Source: Deltaproteobacteria bacterium
Lineage (GTDB): Bacteria; Myxococcota_A; Polyangia; Haliangiales; SHYZ01
DNA: 49,091 bases
Assembly: GCA_016210055.1 (NCBI GenBank)
Contig: JACQUZ010000115.1
Location: 1-49,091 of the forward strand
Direction of reading: 5' to 3'
Made by a program: the position numbers and the translations under genes. The notes below the pieces were generated by a model that made no database searches, had not been told where the DNA came from, and saw only the letters and a list, made by a program, of their open reading frames with translations. Positions within the stretch are counted from its first letter, which is position 1, and each line of letters opens with the position of its first letter. Positions 10,448-19,391 of this stretch are shown here, one piece after another.

Positions 10448-11556
10448 CCATCCGCAACGACTGGCCTGCGACACGCCATCGGACCCACGCCTTGATCCAG
10501 GCGTGCATCTTCTTTGTCCTCGGCGTGATCGTCTTCCTGGTCATCAAGCGCTTGGCACCCATCCTGACGCCCGTGGTGGCAGCGAGTGCCATTGCTTACC
10601 TTCTGAATCCCCTTGTAGAGCGTCTTGTCCGCGCGCGCGTGCCGCGCGCGGCCGCCGTGGCCTTGGTCTTGGGAGGACTCGGACTTCTCGCGCTCCTCGT
10701 GGTGGCCGTGCTCGTCCCACTCGTCGTTTCTGACGTCCGCCAGTTCCTGCCCCAGGTGCCCCGCCTTGCCGAGCGCCTCTTCCGTTGGATCGAGGAGGTC
10801 CTGCACGTCCGCATGCCGGGGACCGCGAGGCAAGCTGTTGATCAGCTGGTCTCGCACCTGGGTGAGCTTTTCGCCGGCGCTTCCGGGCCTCTGGTGCGAT
10901 CCATCGCCGTGGCCCTGGGGAGCGTATTCACCTTCTTGGCCGGGTTGCTGCAGCTTCTCTTGATTCCCGTCCTCGCGTTCTACGTGCTTCTCGATTGGCC
11001 GCGCTTGGTCGCTGGCGCACGAGACCTTATTCCTTCGCGCTATCGGTCGACCGCGCTGGGGACGCTTTCCGACATCGACGGAGTCCTCTCCAGTTGGGTG
11101 CGCGGGCAGCTCGTGGTGTGCGGAATTCAGGCGGTCCTCTACGCCGTGGCGCTTTCCTCCCTGGGGATCCAGCTTGCGGTCCCCATCGGGCTCCTGGCGG
11201 GGCTCCTCTCGCTCATCCCGTACGTGGGGATGGGAGTGGGGCTTGGACTCGCACTTCTCATGGCGCTCTTGGATTGGCATGGGGTCGGAAGGGTGGTGGG
11301 CGTCGGATTGGTATTCATGGCGGTACAGCTCCTCGAGAGCCTCGTGCTCACCCCGCGACTCGTGGGAAGAAAAGTGGGCCTGAGCGAGGCAGGCGCCTTG
11401 CTCGCGGTGATCGCGGGCGCGGAGCTGCTCGGATTCATCGGGATGATGCTCGCCGTTCCGCTCGCCGCGTCGGTGGCGGTGGTCGCTCGGCGGTTCGTGC
11501 GTTCCTATCGAGAGTCTAAGTTCTACAAGGAGCAAGCGGAAAGGACGGCTTCATGA
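10444..11556 (+). CDS. AI-2E family transporter (PerM/TqsA-like permease)
   Basis: A 370-residue polytopic membrane protein with about eight helices. The first is at residues 18-38 (IQACIFFVLGVIVFLVIKRL), followed by the family's N-terminal signature (ILTPVVAASAIAYLLNPLVE), a central amphipathic region and the C-terminal block IPYVGMGVGLGLAL followed by LVGRKVGLSEAGALLAVIAG. Members export diverse small molecules or ions, so the substrate cannot be told from sequence. The TTG start overlaps the pgsA stop by 4 nt and its stop overlaps the crotonase ATG, so it is embedded in the gua operon. Confidence 0.85.
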   Translation: MTIRNDWPATRHRTHALIQACIFFVLGVIVFLVIKRLAPILTPVVAASAIAYLLNPLVERLVRARVPRAAAVALVLGGLGLLALLVVAVLVPLVVSDVRQFLPQVPRLAERLFRWIEEVLHVRMPGTARQAVDQLVSHLGELFAGASGPLVRSIAVALGSVFTFLAGLLQLLLIPVLAFYVLLDWPRLVAGARDLIPSRYRSTALGTLSDIDGVLSSWVRGQLVVCGIQAVLYAVALSSLGIQLAVPIGLLAGLLSLIPYVGMGVGLGLALLMALLDWHGVGRVVGVGLVFMAVQLLESLVLTPRLVGRKVGLSEAGALLAVIAGAELLGFIGMMLAVPLAASVAVVARRFVRSYRESKFYKEQAERTAS

Positions 11557-12347
11557 CCCAGCCAGGCGATCTCTTGGTTCGCGATGCAGACCAGGTGAGG
11601 TGGATCACCCTCAATCGACCCGAGTCGAAAAACAGCCTCACCTACGAGCTCAACGAGCAGCTCATCGCCGCATTTCGGGAGGCCACGGTGATGCGGGATG
11701 TCAGGGCGGTGGCGCTTGGTGGCGCAGGTGGCGCGTTCTGCTCAGGCCTCGATCTTTCCGTCGCGGGCTCCCTCGCGAGCATGTCCCCGTCTGCCGTCGA
11801 CGCGCGCCTCGAAAGCCATTTTCATGGCTTGATTCGAGCCGTCCGTGCTTGCCCAAAACCCGTTGTGGCCATCGTTGACGGGGCAGCGGCTGGTTTTGGC
11901 TGCGACTTGGCGCTCGCATGCGACCTGCGCATCTGCTCGGATCGGGCGCGGTTTGGCGAGGTCTTCGTGAAGCGAGGGCTCATGCCCGATGGAGGTGGTA
12001 CCTTCTCGCTTCCACGCCTCGTGGGCGTCGGCCGCGCGCTGGAGCTCTTCTTCACTGGAGACCTCGTGGACGCCCACGAGGCCTTCCGAATCGGGCTCGC
12101 CAACAGGGTCGTCCCAGTGGCCGAGCTCGAGGCCACCGCGGCCGAGCTCATGAAGCGCCTGGCCTCTGGCCCCCCGCTCGTGAACGAGCTCGACAAGCGA
12201 TCCGTCTACGCCGCCCTCGGCACTGATCTCGACGCCGCGCTCGACGCTGAGCGCCGTGGCCAGGTACGCCTCATCCAGTCCAAGGATTTCGCCGAAGGCG
12301 TCAGCGCGTTCTTCCAGAAGCGACCCCCGGTTTTCCGGGGTGAGTAG
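11553..12347 (+). CDS. Enoyl-CoA hydratase/isomerase family protein (PaaG-like)
   Basis: A crotonase-fold protein of 264 residues. The oxyanion-hole segments are AFCSGLDLSVAG and the later GAAAGFGCDLALACDLRIC. In classical hydratases two glutamates act. Here the first position is replaced by Phe (FGEVFVKRGLMPDGGGT), while the second Glu remains (RALELFFTGD). The PDGGG motif with an Asp is typical of PaaG-type isomerases, so isomerisation of an enoyl-CoA is more likely than hydration. It is the last gene of the gua run, and the acyl-CoA-ligase-like gene converges on it from 15 nt away, suggesting fatty or aromatic acyl-CoA metabolism. Confidence 0.87.
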   Translation: MTQPGDLLVRDADQVRWITLNRPESKNSLTYELNEQLIAAFREATVMRDVRAVALGGAGGAFCSGLDLSVAGSLASMSPSAVDARLESHFHGLIRAVRACPKPVVAIVDGAAAGFGCDLALACDLRICSDRARFGEVFVKRGLMPDGGGTFSLPRLVGVGRALELFFTGDLVDAHEAFRIGLANRVVPVAELEATAAELMKRLASGPPLVNELDKRSVYAALGTDLDAALDAERRGQVRLIQSKDFAEGVSAFFQKRPPVFRGE

Positions 12348-12362
12348 TTACCAGTGCGCCCG

Positions 12363-13844
12363 CTAATCCAAGCTGTCGCAGAACTCGATCCGTCTCGGAA
12401 CCTTGTACGGGGCCAGGTTCCGGGCGCAATGGTCGATGATCTCCTCGGCCTGGCACTTGGCCGATGCGACGACCCTGGCTACGACGATCTGTCCGGCTAG
12501 GGGGTCGGTGATGACCAGCGCCTGAGCCCTCTTGACCTTGGGGAAGGCTTCGAGGCATCCCTCGACCTCGCCGAGCGCCACCCGCTTGCCGTCCACTTTG
12601 ACCAGGTCGTCTTCGCGCCCCTCGATAAACAGCCGCCCCGACTTGTCGCAACGTCCCACGTCGCCGGTGCGGAACCAACCTTCCTGGTCGCGCCCGCCCA
12701 CTGGGACACGACCCGCACGCAACGCAAGAGGCTCGTACGGACCCATGGAGGCAGCCGCGACGGTCTCTCCCCGCACCCAGATCACCCCCTTTTCGTTGGG
12801 GCCAATCTTGCTGCCGTCCGAGCCAGACAGGCGCATCTCGATCCCGTCAATGATCTTGCCGACCGAGGTCGGGGACTTCGTGCTCTTGTCCAGAGACACG
12901 AGGCTGGTCTCGGTGGTGTGATAGGCGCTCATCAAGCGCACCCCATAGCGCTCTCGGAACGCTTCGGCCACCTCGGCGTCCAGGCGCGAGCCGGCAGAAA
13001 CAAAACGCGCCCCTTTTCGCTTGAGGGGCTTGGCCGTGACCATTTTTCCGAGACCCGCGTAGAGCGAGGGGGTGCCCGGCAAGATGTCCACGTCCTCCTC
13101 TTTGAGGATCTTGGCCACGCGCTTGGCCGACAGCTCTTCTTCCAAGTACATCGTTGCCCCGTGTTTCATGGGGGCGAGGAATCCGAAGTCCCACCCATAC
13201 GCATGAAACAGGGGCACCGCGGTGAGGACTTGGGTCTTGCCATCGACTTCCAAGCCCGACGAAACGTTGTCCGCAATCGCTTCTAGGTTTTCGCGTGTTC
13301 TCAAGACGCCCTTGGGGTCACCTGCCGAGTCCGCCGTGAACAAGATGACCTCGGGCTCTAGCTTGCTATCTGGGGGCGGCCGCTTGAACACGCTGCACAT
13401 GAGCAGCGTTCCCTGGAGCCTTCGCCGCGTTTCCGCAATGTCGTTCTTGGGCTTCTTGTCCTCGACAAGTCGAAACGGCGGGCGGCGGGCCGGTTCGGCG
13501 CTCGCGGGCTGCCCATCGGATCCCCGGGGCCGCGTAATCAGGGCCCTGAGTGGAACGGTGTCCATCATCAACTCGAACTCGCGCGTCGCGGTCGTTGGAT
13601 CGATGGGCGCGATGGCTGCTCCGAGCTTGGAAAGAGCCAGCGCCAGGATGACGAAATCCGGGACATTACCGAGCATCAAGCCAACCCAGTCCCCCTCCTT
13701 GATGCCCATGGCATGGAACTCCTGCGCCCTCCTTTCGACGCGATGCCTCAGCCCGCGCCACGAAAGATAGTTGTCCCGGTAGACCAGAGCCTTTGCATTC
13801 CCTAGTTCCTCCGAAGCCCGCTCAAGCCACTCGTGCAGCAGCAT
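12363..13844 (-). CDS. ANL-superfamily acyl-CoA synthetase-like protein lacking the A10 lysine
   Basis: 493 residues. The A3 P-loop is altered (TADSAGDPKGV; the usual form is TSGTTGxPKGV). A5 is AYHTTE, A7 is WFRTGD, and A8 is GREDDLVKVDGKRVALGEVE. The protein stops right after PYKVPRRIEFCDSLD, where relatives continue about 15-25 residues through the A10 motif (x-SGK-x-x-R) bearing the adenylation lysine. That lysine is absent and I see no continuation in another frame. The stop lies 15 nt from the convergent crotonase stop. It may be a deletion product with residual thioesterification or CoA-binding activity, a natural non-adenylating homologue, or a decaying gene. Substrate unknown. Confidence 0.8.
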   Translation of the reverse strand: MLLHEWLERASEELGNAKALVYRDNYLSWRGLRHRVERRAQEFHAMGIKEGDWVGLMLGNVPDFVILALALSKLGAAIAPIDPTTATREFELMMDTVPLRALITRPRGSDGQPASAEPARRPPFRLVEDKKPKNDIAETRRRLQGTLLMCSVFKRPPPDSKLEPEVILFTADSAGDPKGVLRTRENLEAIADNVSSGLEVDGKTQVLTAVPLFHAYGWDFGFLAPMKHGATMYLEEELSAKRVAKILKEEDVDILPGTPSLYAGLGKMVTAKPLKRKGARFVSAGSRLDAEVAEAFRERYGVRLMSAYHTTETSLVSLDKSTKSPTSVGKIIDGIEMRLSGSDGSKIGPNEKGVIWVRGETVAAASMGPYEPLALRAGRVPVGGRDQEGWFRTGDVGRCDKSGRLFIEGREDDLVKVDGKRVALGEVEGCLEAFPKVKRAQALVITDPLAGQIVVARVVASAKCQAEEIIDHCARNLAPYKVPRRIEFCDSLD

Positions 13845-13975
13845 CGTTTAGTCCTGCCTTGTCATGGGCGTAGAAAAACGGCAGGAGCCGAGTTTAGCAA
13901 ACGGATTCGGGGGTTAACAAGTTCGACATTCGCCGAAATTCGGACATGCTCTTTGCTCGACAAGCGGAGACAAGC

Positions 13976-14875
13976 ATGCACGGCCGTGTTTCAGAACCAG
14001 AACCAGTCGAGGACGGGGCGGCCCCCAGGGAGGTCAGGCGGGATGTCGGGGACGCCCACGCGATGGCCATCCGCACCCACAACACGGTGGCAACCCTCGC
14101 TGCATCTTTGCGAGAGGTGCTGCAGCGCCAGGAGCGACTTGAGCGCGGCCTCAACCTGAACTCGTTCGTGGCCTACGTCATCTTCACCGTGCTCCTGGCC
14201 AGTGGATTTTTTCTCCTGTACCGATCCCGCGCGGAACGACTCGTGGTCGAGCGGGACCAAGCCATGCAGCAGCGGGAGGTCGCAGCCAAGGAAACGGCTC
14301 ACCTCAAAGACAAGCTCAAAGCTCGAGAAGAGGCCGAGCGAAAGGGCAGGGCGTTCTGGCAGCTCATTGTGGACGGCAAGAAGGCCGAGGCCATCGCGGC
14401 CTATCCGGAAATCGCCAAGGAACCACTGTCCCCGGTGGAAGCGCAGGTCTTTCAGGATTCGGTCGCGCGGGCGCGGGCCGAAATCGTGGACGCGGCGCAG
14501 GCCGAGGGGCTCGAGGCGTTCCGCGCCCAGCAGTGGAAGCGGGCAAGCACTGCGTTTCGGCGGGCGCTTTCTTATCAAGACGAGGGGCCTCGGGCTGCCC
14601 AAGCTCGCTATTACCACGGCGTGTCCCTGCACAAGCAGGGGGACTATGCGGAAGGAGCGAGGCAGCTCGACCTGGCGGTGGCTGGAAGCGTGGAACGTAC
14701 CGTGGGGCAGGACGCGCGCTACTATTTAGCGAGCGCTCTCGAAATGCTCCGGCAGCTCGAGCGGGCCCGGGCAGAGTACGAGAAGTTCGCCGCCACGTAC
14801 CCCGCACACCCCTTGTCCGGTACCGCCCGCCGCAAGGTCATGGAACTCGCAGCGCGAATGCCTCGCCCCCAGTGA
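13976..14875 (+). CDS. Membrane-anchored coiled-coil/TPR protein
   Basis: 299 residues from ATG 13976, chosen over ATG 13946 because GGAGA lies at 13966-13970, the same spacing as in guaB. The cytoplasmic N-terminal about 65 residues precede one transmembrane helix (FVAYVIFTVLLASGFFLLY). An Arg/Glu-rich coiled coil (residues 75-120) follows, then TPR-like helices (RAAQARYYHGVSLHKQGDYA; ARYYLASALEMLRQLERARA) to the C-terminus. The topology suggests a periplasmic scaffold anchored in the inner membrane. It resembles tetratricopeptide proteins of cell-envelope machines, but no specific role can be assigned. It converges with the TPR/barrel gene, leaving 8 nt between the stops. Confidence 0.75.
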   Translation: MHGRVSEPEPVEDGAAPREVRRDVGDAHAMAIRTHNTVATLAASLREVLQRQERLERGLNLNSFVAYVIFTVLLASGFFLLYRSRAERLVVERDQAMQQREVAAKETAHLKDKLKAREEAERKGRAFWQLIVDGKKAEAIAAYPEIAKEPLSPVEAQVFQDSVARARAEIVDAAQAEGLEAFRAQQWKRASTAFRRALSYQDEGPRAAQARYYHGVSLHKQGDYAEGARQLDLAVAGSVERTVGQDARYYLASALEMLRQLERARAEYEKFAATYPAHPLSGTARRKVMELAARMPRPQ

Positions 14876-14883
14876 TTCTTCCC

Positions 14884-16089
14884 TCACTCGAGTATGAGCG
14901 TGCCAAAGCCGGCGCCACGCCAGCGGTAGGTGTAGCCGAGCGATACGGTGACTGACGCGCTGCCCCGGTCGAGGTCGTAGTACTTGGCGGGAATGCCATT
15001 CGCCTTTCCAGCGACCGGCAGGTAGCCCTTGATGGACGGGAGCGTCAGCGTGAGCACGTGCCTGGGGGCCAGGAGGAATTGCCAAGCGAGCTCGAAGCGT
15101 CCGCCCGCAGTGAGGAATCCTTCCTCATTCTCGAGGCTCTCGGGCTGCTGAACCGACAGGAGCATGCCCACGTGCGGGGTGAGGTAGACGCTGTTCATGA
15201 GCTTCTGATGGTAGAAGAGCCCGATCCCCAAGTCGACGATGGAGAGGTTCTGTTGTGTTACCCCTTCGATCTCGTCTTGGCCGGTGGCCAGGGCGTCGAT
15301 GTCGATAGAGGTTCGGGCTCCCAACTTTCTCTCTGGGAAAACCAGCCGATCGTAGTACAGGCGAACCGAAACCCCACGATCCTTGAAGTTGTCGCCACCA
15401 ATACCCTTGTTGCCCAGCGAGCCAAGCTCGAACCCAAATCCGTTCAAGTAGTCGAGCCCCGGCTCAATGCGCCTCGTAATCTGCGGCGTATAGGTGCCCG
15501 GCATGTAGGTGCCCGGACTCCCCGTTCCCTGCCCCCCCCGTCCAGTCGCGGTACCCTGGCTTGAAGGAGGTGTTCCCCAACCGCCCGAAGATGGATTGGT
15601 ATATCCAGACGGAGAGCTTCCGTTCCCAGCGCCAGGCCCGGGTCCGCTTCCGGGTGCCCCCGAGGAGGCTTGGCCGCTTTGGCCCGATGCCGACGCGGTG
15701 GTTCCGGCGGAATCTCCCGCCTGCTCGTCCCGCCGTTTCTTCTTGGCGCGGATGTCCCGCGCGCGCTCACCTGTCTTGGCCTTGAGCTCACTCGACGGGT
15801 CGTGCCCGTACACGTGATCACAGGCCTCGAGCGCCTTGTCGAAGTCGCCTTGCTTTTCATGCGCGACGCACAGGTTGAAGTAGAAACGGGCTTCGGGGGA
15901 CTTCGCGATGGCCTGCCGGAATTTTTCTGCCGCGGCCGTGTAGTCCTCGTCCTTGTACAGTTTTTTCCCTTCTTCGTTAAGAGCGTTGGCCTCCTCGGCC
16001 GCACTGCTTTGGGCGAGGGCAGGATGGGTGGAAGCGAGGAGCAGTCCCACCACGGCTCCGGCAATAAGCTTGCGATAATGTGGACTCAT
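14884..16089 (-). CDS. TPR plus outer-membrane beta-barrel-like protein
   Basis: 401 residues from ATG 16089, with GGAG just upstream (TTGGAGATCCC). The signal peptide is AGAVVGLLLASTHPALAQ. Residues 30-105 carry two or so TPR units (AAEKFRQAIAKSPEARFYFN). A Gly/Ser/Pro-rich low-complexity linker spans about 115-190, and the last 200 residues have alternating strands and a terminal SLGYTYRWRGAGFGTLILE, typical of an outer-membrane beta-barrel closing strand. It is probably an outer-membrane protein with a periplasmic TPR arm. The combination is frequent in myxobacterial genomes as hypothetical proteins, which is my recollection, not evidence here. Confidence 0.75.
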   Translation of the reverse strand: MSPHYRKLIAGAVVGLLLASTHPALAQSSAAEEANALNEEGKKLYKDEDYTAAAEKFRQAIAKSPEARFYFNLCVAHEKQGDFDKALEACDHVYGHDPSSELKAKTGERARDIRAKKKRRDEQAGDSAGTTASASGQSGQASSGAPGSGPGPGAGNGSSPSGYTNPSSGGWGTPPSSQGTATGRGGQGTGSPGTYMPGTYTPQITRRIEPGLDYLNGFGFELGSLGNKGIGGDNFKDRGVSVRLYYDRLVFPERKLGARTSIDIDALATGQDEIEGVTQQNLSIVDLGIGLFYHQKLMNSVYLTPHVGMLLSVQQPESLENEEGFLTAGGRFELAWQFLLAPRHVLTLTLPSIKGYLPVAGKANGIPAKYYDLDRGSASVTVSLGYTYRWRGAGFGTLILE

Positions 16090-16130
16090 GGGATCTCCAA
16101 TAGGCAACTAATTCGTGCGATTTCGCGAGC

Positions 16131-16170
16131 TTTGACGGCCCCACTCTAGCACGTATTTAATTGGCTTTGA
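16131..16170 (-). promoter_or_regulatory. Candidate promoter of the TPR/barrel gene
   Basis: Reading the minus strand upstream of ATG 16089, TTTCAA and TAGAGT are about 18 nt apart, with 3 and 4 of 6 consensus matches. The 41-bp direct repeats begin just upstream of this -35. Weak pattern evidence only. Confidence 0.25.
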
Positions 16171-16175
16171 AAGGT

Positions 16176-16257
16176 CACCGATTATCATCGGCGGGCAGCA
16201 GAAGCTCGGAAAGCTCCACCGATTATCATCGGCGGGCAGCAGAAGCTCGGAAAGCTC
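16176..16257 (+). repeat. 41-bp direct repeat, two perfect copies, in a divergent promoter region
   Basis: Copies 16176-16216 and 16217-16257 are identical and directly adjacent. Each holds the inverted repeat CCGAT-TATC-ATCGG and the near repeat AAGCTCGG. They lie between the TPR/barrel gene (start 16089, minus) and the membrane sensor gene (start 16353, plus), where duplicated operators would be expected. A simple tandem duplication is the alternative. Confidence 0.9.
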
Positions 16258-16352
16258 CACCGCGCGCCCGCCATGCCGGGTCCTGTGGTAGGGTCCAGCG
16301 GGCAATGCCCTTCCTTGGCGACCACGAATCCCCCTCCAAGGGGATACGGTCC

Positions 16353-17063
16353 ATGCGCAGGTACATCGGGCCGTGCGTGGGAGGTTTCCTCGCTGGGCTC
16401 CTCTTCGCCAGTGTCGGCTCCACCTTGGCGCGTGGGCGACGAGTCAGGGATGCCGAGAACGTCGCGGCCCGAGCGCTCGGGCAGGCGATCCAGGAACACG
16501 TGGACTCGCATTCGCATGCGGTCGCGGCCTTGGCGGAGCGATTTGGTCGGTGGGAGGCCATGCCTGAAGAGGCACTTGCTCGCAGCCTTACCGAGACGCT
16601 GAACGCGTTCCCCGGATTCCAGTCCCTCATGGTGGCCTCGCCAGACGGTCATGTCATGGCGGCCTCCACGCGGGTCGGGGCGGAGGTGGCACGGGGCGAG
16701 CTCGACCCGTGTGAAGAGCGGCGAACTGCCATGCGCCAGGCTTTTTACGCCCCGCCCTCCCCGTGGGTCGGTGCGAGGGAGCAAAAGCTCGTCCTCGCTG
16801 TCCTCTTGCGAAGGACAGCCGTGGCCGATGGGTCTCACGCCCGGGAGGGAGTAGGTTACGTCGCCGCCGACCTGCTTCCCAGTGCGCTCGCTAAACTCCT
16901 AGGGCGAGCGGAGGAGCTGTGGCCCGCCAGGATTGGGCTCTTAGGCCCAAGGGGGGAAGTTCTTTACCCGCAAGACAACCGACCGGTTCCCAAGGGTGCC
17001 CTCCGCGTGGAAGTGGGAGGCGGACTCATCCTGACCGTGGACTTCACACGCTCTTCGAGGTGA
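16353..17063 (+). CDS. Membrane-anchored sensor-like (Cache/PAS-like) protein
   Basis: 236 residues from ATG 16353; a longer open frame runs back through the 41-bp repeats and is unlikely to be coding. One N-terminal membrane helix (residues 7-28) is followed by an extracytoplasmic domain with the helix QEHVDSHSHAVAALAERFGR and the strand pattern LMVASPDGHVMAASTRVG seen in Cache-type PDC sensors. The last strands end IGLLGPRGEVLYPQDNRPVP. There is no kinase, cyclase, HAMP or methyl-accepting output, so it must work through a partner if it is a sensor at all. pgi starts 3 nt after its stop, and the FHA-GGDEF and receiver-kinase genes follow, so those are the likely partners. Confidence 0.65.
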   Translation: MRRYIGPCVGGFLAGLLFASVGSTLARGRRVRDAENVAARALGQAIQEHVDSHSHAVAALAERFGRWEAMPEEALARSLTETLNAFPGFQSLMVASPDGHVMAASTRVGAEVARGELDPCEERRTAMRQAFYAPPSPWVGAREQKLVLAVLLRRTAVADGSHAREGVGYVAADLLPSALAKLLGRAEELWPARIGLLGPRGEVLYPQDNRPVPKGALRVEVGGGLILTVDFTRSSR

Positions 17064-17065
17064 CG

Positions 17066-18478
17066 ATGCCGGCTCTAACGATCGACATGACGTGCCTTAC
17101 GAGCTCGGGGATTGGGGAGGAAGGCCTGTCCGAATCCGAGCTGCAAGACGTTGCTCCTCGGGCCGCAGTCGCTGTGCAAGAAACCAGAAAGGCTCACGCA
17201 GAGGGCAAGGTCGGCTTCTTTGAAGCTCCCCGTGCGCGGGACGTGGCGAGTCGGGTTCTCGAATACGCCCGCCGTCTTCCGCCCGAGATCGAGAACTTTG
17301 TCGTCCTGGGCATCGGCGGTTCTTCGCTTGGCGGGCGTGCCCTCTACACGGCGCTCGCCAAGCCCTTGGACCCGCTTCACGCGCGCTCGAAAGGGATGCC
17401 CAGGCGACTCTTCTTCCCGGACAACGTGGACCCCTGCACGTTCCATGCGCTGCTCAAGCTCTGCCCGCCCGAGAACACCGTCTTCAACGTGGTGACCAAG
17501 TCGGGGAGCACCGTCGAGACAGCGGCCCAGCTCTTGATCGTCCTGGATCGGCTGTCGCGCGCGCTGGGCGAGCAGCGCGTTCGCAAGCACCTCGTGGTCA
17601 CGACCGATCCGGACAAGGGGCCTCTTAGGCGGGTGGTCCGAGACATGGGCCTCGAGTCCTTTGAAGTCCCGTCGAATATCGGCGGTCGGTTTAGCGTGCT
17701 CACGCCTGTTGGGCTCTTGCCTGCAGCGGCCGCGGGGCTCGACGTACATGGGATCCTCGACGGAGCGAGCGCCATGGCCAGGCGGGTCGCGGACGAGACG
17801 AGCGTCTTTCGGAACCCCGCGCTGCTCCTCGCTTCGGCGCTGTACCTCCACGACCAGCGACGCGGGCGCAACATCCACGTGCTCATGCCGTACGCCGACG
17901 GGCTTTACGATGCGGCCGAGTGGTTCCGCCAGCTTTGGGCGGAAAGCCTGGGCAAGGCGCGCGACCTCAAGGGGAACACGGTGCACGTGGGGCCGACGCC
18001 CGTCGCTGCCCGCGGCGCCACGGATCAGCATTCACAGGTCCAGCTTTTCATGGAAGGGCCCGACGACAAGGTCATCCTTTTCCTCACGGTGAAAGAGCGT
18101 GGGCTCGAGGTCCAAATCCCCCGCGGGGTGCTCGGCGAGTACGACGACTTTGCCTATCTCGGTGGGCACGGGCTCGGGGAGCTCCTTGACGCCGAGCGGA
18201 AGGGGACACAGCTCGCGCTCACCCGCGAAGGTAGACCTACCGCTACCATCACGCTCGAGCGCCAAGACGCGATAGCGCTTGGGGAGCTGCTCATGCTTTT
18301 TCAGGCCGCCACGGCTTTTGCCGGCTCGCTCTACGGCGTGGATCCCTATGATCAGCCGGGAGTTGAGGAAGGGAAGCGCTTGGCTTTCGGACTGATTGGA
18401 CGAAAGGGGCATGAAGCCTACGCCGAGGCGGCGAGCCAAGTCATGAAGGCGCTCGGAGATCCGCGCTTCATCCTGTGA
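17066..18478 (+). CDS. pgi: Glucose-6-phosphate isomerase
   Basis: Interconverts glucose 6-phosphate and fructose 6-phosphate. 470 residues from ATG 17066, which matches the short bacterial PGI form. SIS-fold motifs are present: [26 protein letters not shown], the PGI signature [14 protein letters not shown], the ATDQHSQ loop, and [16 protein letters not shown] near the end (the second signature, normally NxFDQxGVExGK). It starts 3 nt after the sensor gene and stops 22 nt before the diguanylate cyclase gene. Coupling of a glycolytic enzyme to signalling genes is positional inference only. Confidence 0.95.
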   Translation: MPALTIDMTCLTSSGIGEEGLSESELQDVAPRAAVAVQETRKAHAEGKVGFFEAPRARDVASRVLEYARRLPPEIENFVVLGIGGSSLGGRALYTALAKPLDPLHARSKGMPRRLFFPDNVDPCTFHALLKLCPPENTVFNVVTKSGSTVETAAQLLIVLDRLSRALGEQRVRKHLVVTTDPDKGPLRRVVRDMGLESFEVPSNIGGRFSVLTPVGLLPAAAAGLDVHGILDGASAMARRVADETSVFRNPALLLASALYLHDQRRGRNIHVLMPYADGLYDAAEWFRQLWAESLGKARDLKGNTVHVGPTPVAARGATDQHSQVQLFMEGPDDKVILFLTVKERGLEVQIPRGVLGEYDDFAYLGGHGLGELLDAERKGTQLALTREGRPTATITLERQDAIALGELLMLFQAATAFAGSLYGVDPYDQPGVEEGKRLAFGLIGRKGHEAYAEAASQVMKALGDPRFIL

Positions 18479-18500
18479 TAAGCTAAGCCACCTGACTGCT

Positions 18501-19385
18501 GTGGCTGAGCGACCACGCAATAAGACCGTCGTCACGGCGGTGAGCAGGATTTCGGACAAGGCCGTGCGGAAGCCTGCCTGCCTGGTCGTCATCTACGGAC
18601 CAGACTTGGCGCGAAAGTACGATCTCGAGCGCGCCTCGGTGGTCATCGGCAGGTCGAGCAAGTCCGATGTTCATATCGACCAGGAGTCGGTGTCGCGGAA
18701 CCACGCCAAGATCATCAACACCGGGCAGGCGAACATCCTCAGGGACCTCGGCTCGACCAACGGCACGTACGTGAACGACGAGCTGGTGGACGAGTACGTC
18801 CTTCAGGACGGCGACCTCGTGAAGATCGGGCGTACGATCTTCAAGTACTTGGGTGGGAACAACATCGAGAACGCCTACCACGAGGAGATTTATCGGCTCA
18901 CCACGATTGACGGGCTCACGCAGGTTTACAACAAGCGCTATTTCCTCGAGGTGCTCGGGCGCGAAATGAGTCGAGCCCACAGGTACAGGCGGGATCTCTC
19001 GCTCATCCTTTTCGACATCGACCATTTCAAGAAGATCAACGACACCCACGGGCACTTGGCAGGCGACTACGTCCTCAAGCGACTCGCGCAGGTCATCAAG
19101 GCAAAGATCCGGCGAGAGGACATCATCTCGCGCTATGGCGGCGAGGAGTTCGCGATCGTCTTGCCCGAGATCAGCGGTGAGAATGCGATGGTCACCGCCG
19201 AAAAAATAAGGAAGATTGTGGAACGGACAAGCTTCAAGTTCGAGGACAGCAAGATCTCGGTCACCGTCTCGATTGGGGTCAGGTCTCTGACTTCTGGGGC
19301 GCGCGACCCAATGGAGTTCATCCGTCAGGCCGACGAGAACCTTTATGAGGCGAAGACACGTGGTCGTAACCAGGTTTGCGGGTAG
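18501..19385 (+). CDS. FHA domain-containing diguanylate cyclase
   Basis: 294 residues, GTG start. The FHA domain is about 28-112: GRSSKSD (50-56), SRNHA (65-69) and STNGTYVN (85-92), all the pThr-binding signature elements. A short helix leads to the GGDEF domain (about 135-290) with the metal site FDID (171-174) and the active-site loop GGEEF (213-217). The RxxD inhibitory site is present (R204-x-x-D207). It should make cyclic di-GMP, inhibit itself by product, and be recruited or switched by a phosphothreonine protein. No Ser/Thr kinase is in the window. The receiver-kinase gene begins 6 nt after the stop. Confidence 0.93.
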   Translation: MAERPRNKTVVTAVSRISDKAVRKPACLVVIYGPDLARKYDLERASVVIGRSSKSDVHIDQESVSRNHAKIINTGQANILRDLGSTNGTYVNDELVDEYVLQDGDLVKIGRTIFKYLGGNNIENAYHEEIYRLTTIDGLTQVYNKRYFLEVLGREMSRAHRYRRDLSLILFDIDHFKKINDTHGHLAGDYVLKRLAQVIKAKIRREDIISRYGGEEFAIVLPEISGENAMVTAEKIRKIVERTSFKFEDSKISVTVSIGVRSLTSGARDPMEFIRQADENLYEAKTRGRNQVCG

Positions 19386-19391
19386 GTGGCC

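Noticed and set aside
16161..16352. Extension of the sensor gene upstream to 16161
   Set aside because: It would translate the 41-bp promoter repeats into Ser/Arg-rich sequence. ATG 16353 begins directly at the membrane helix.
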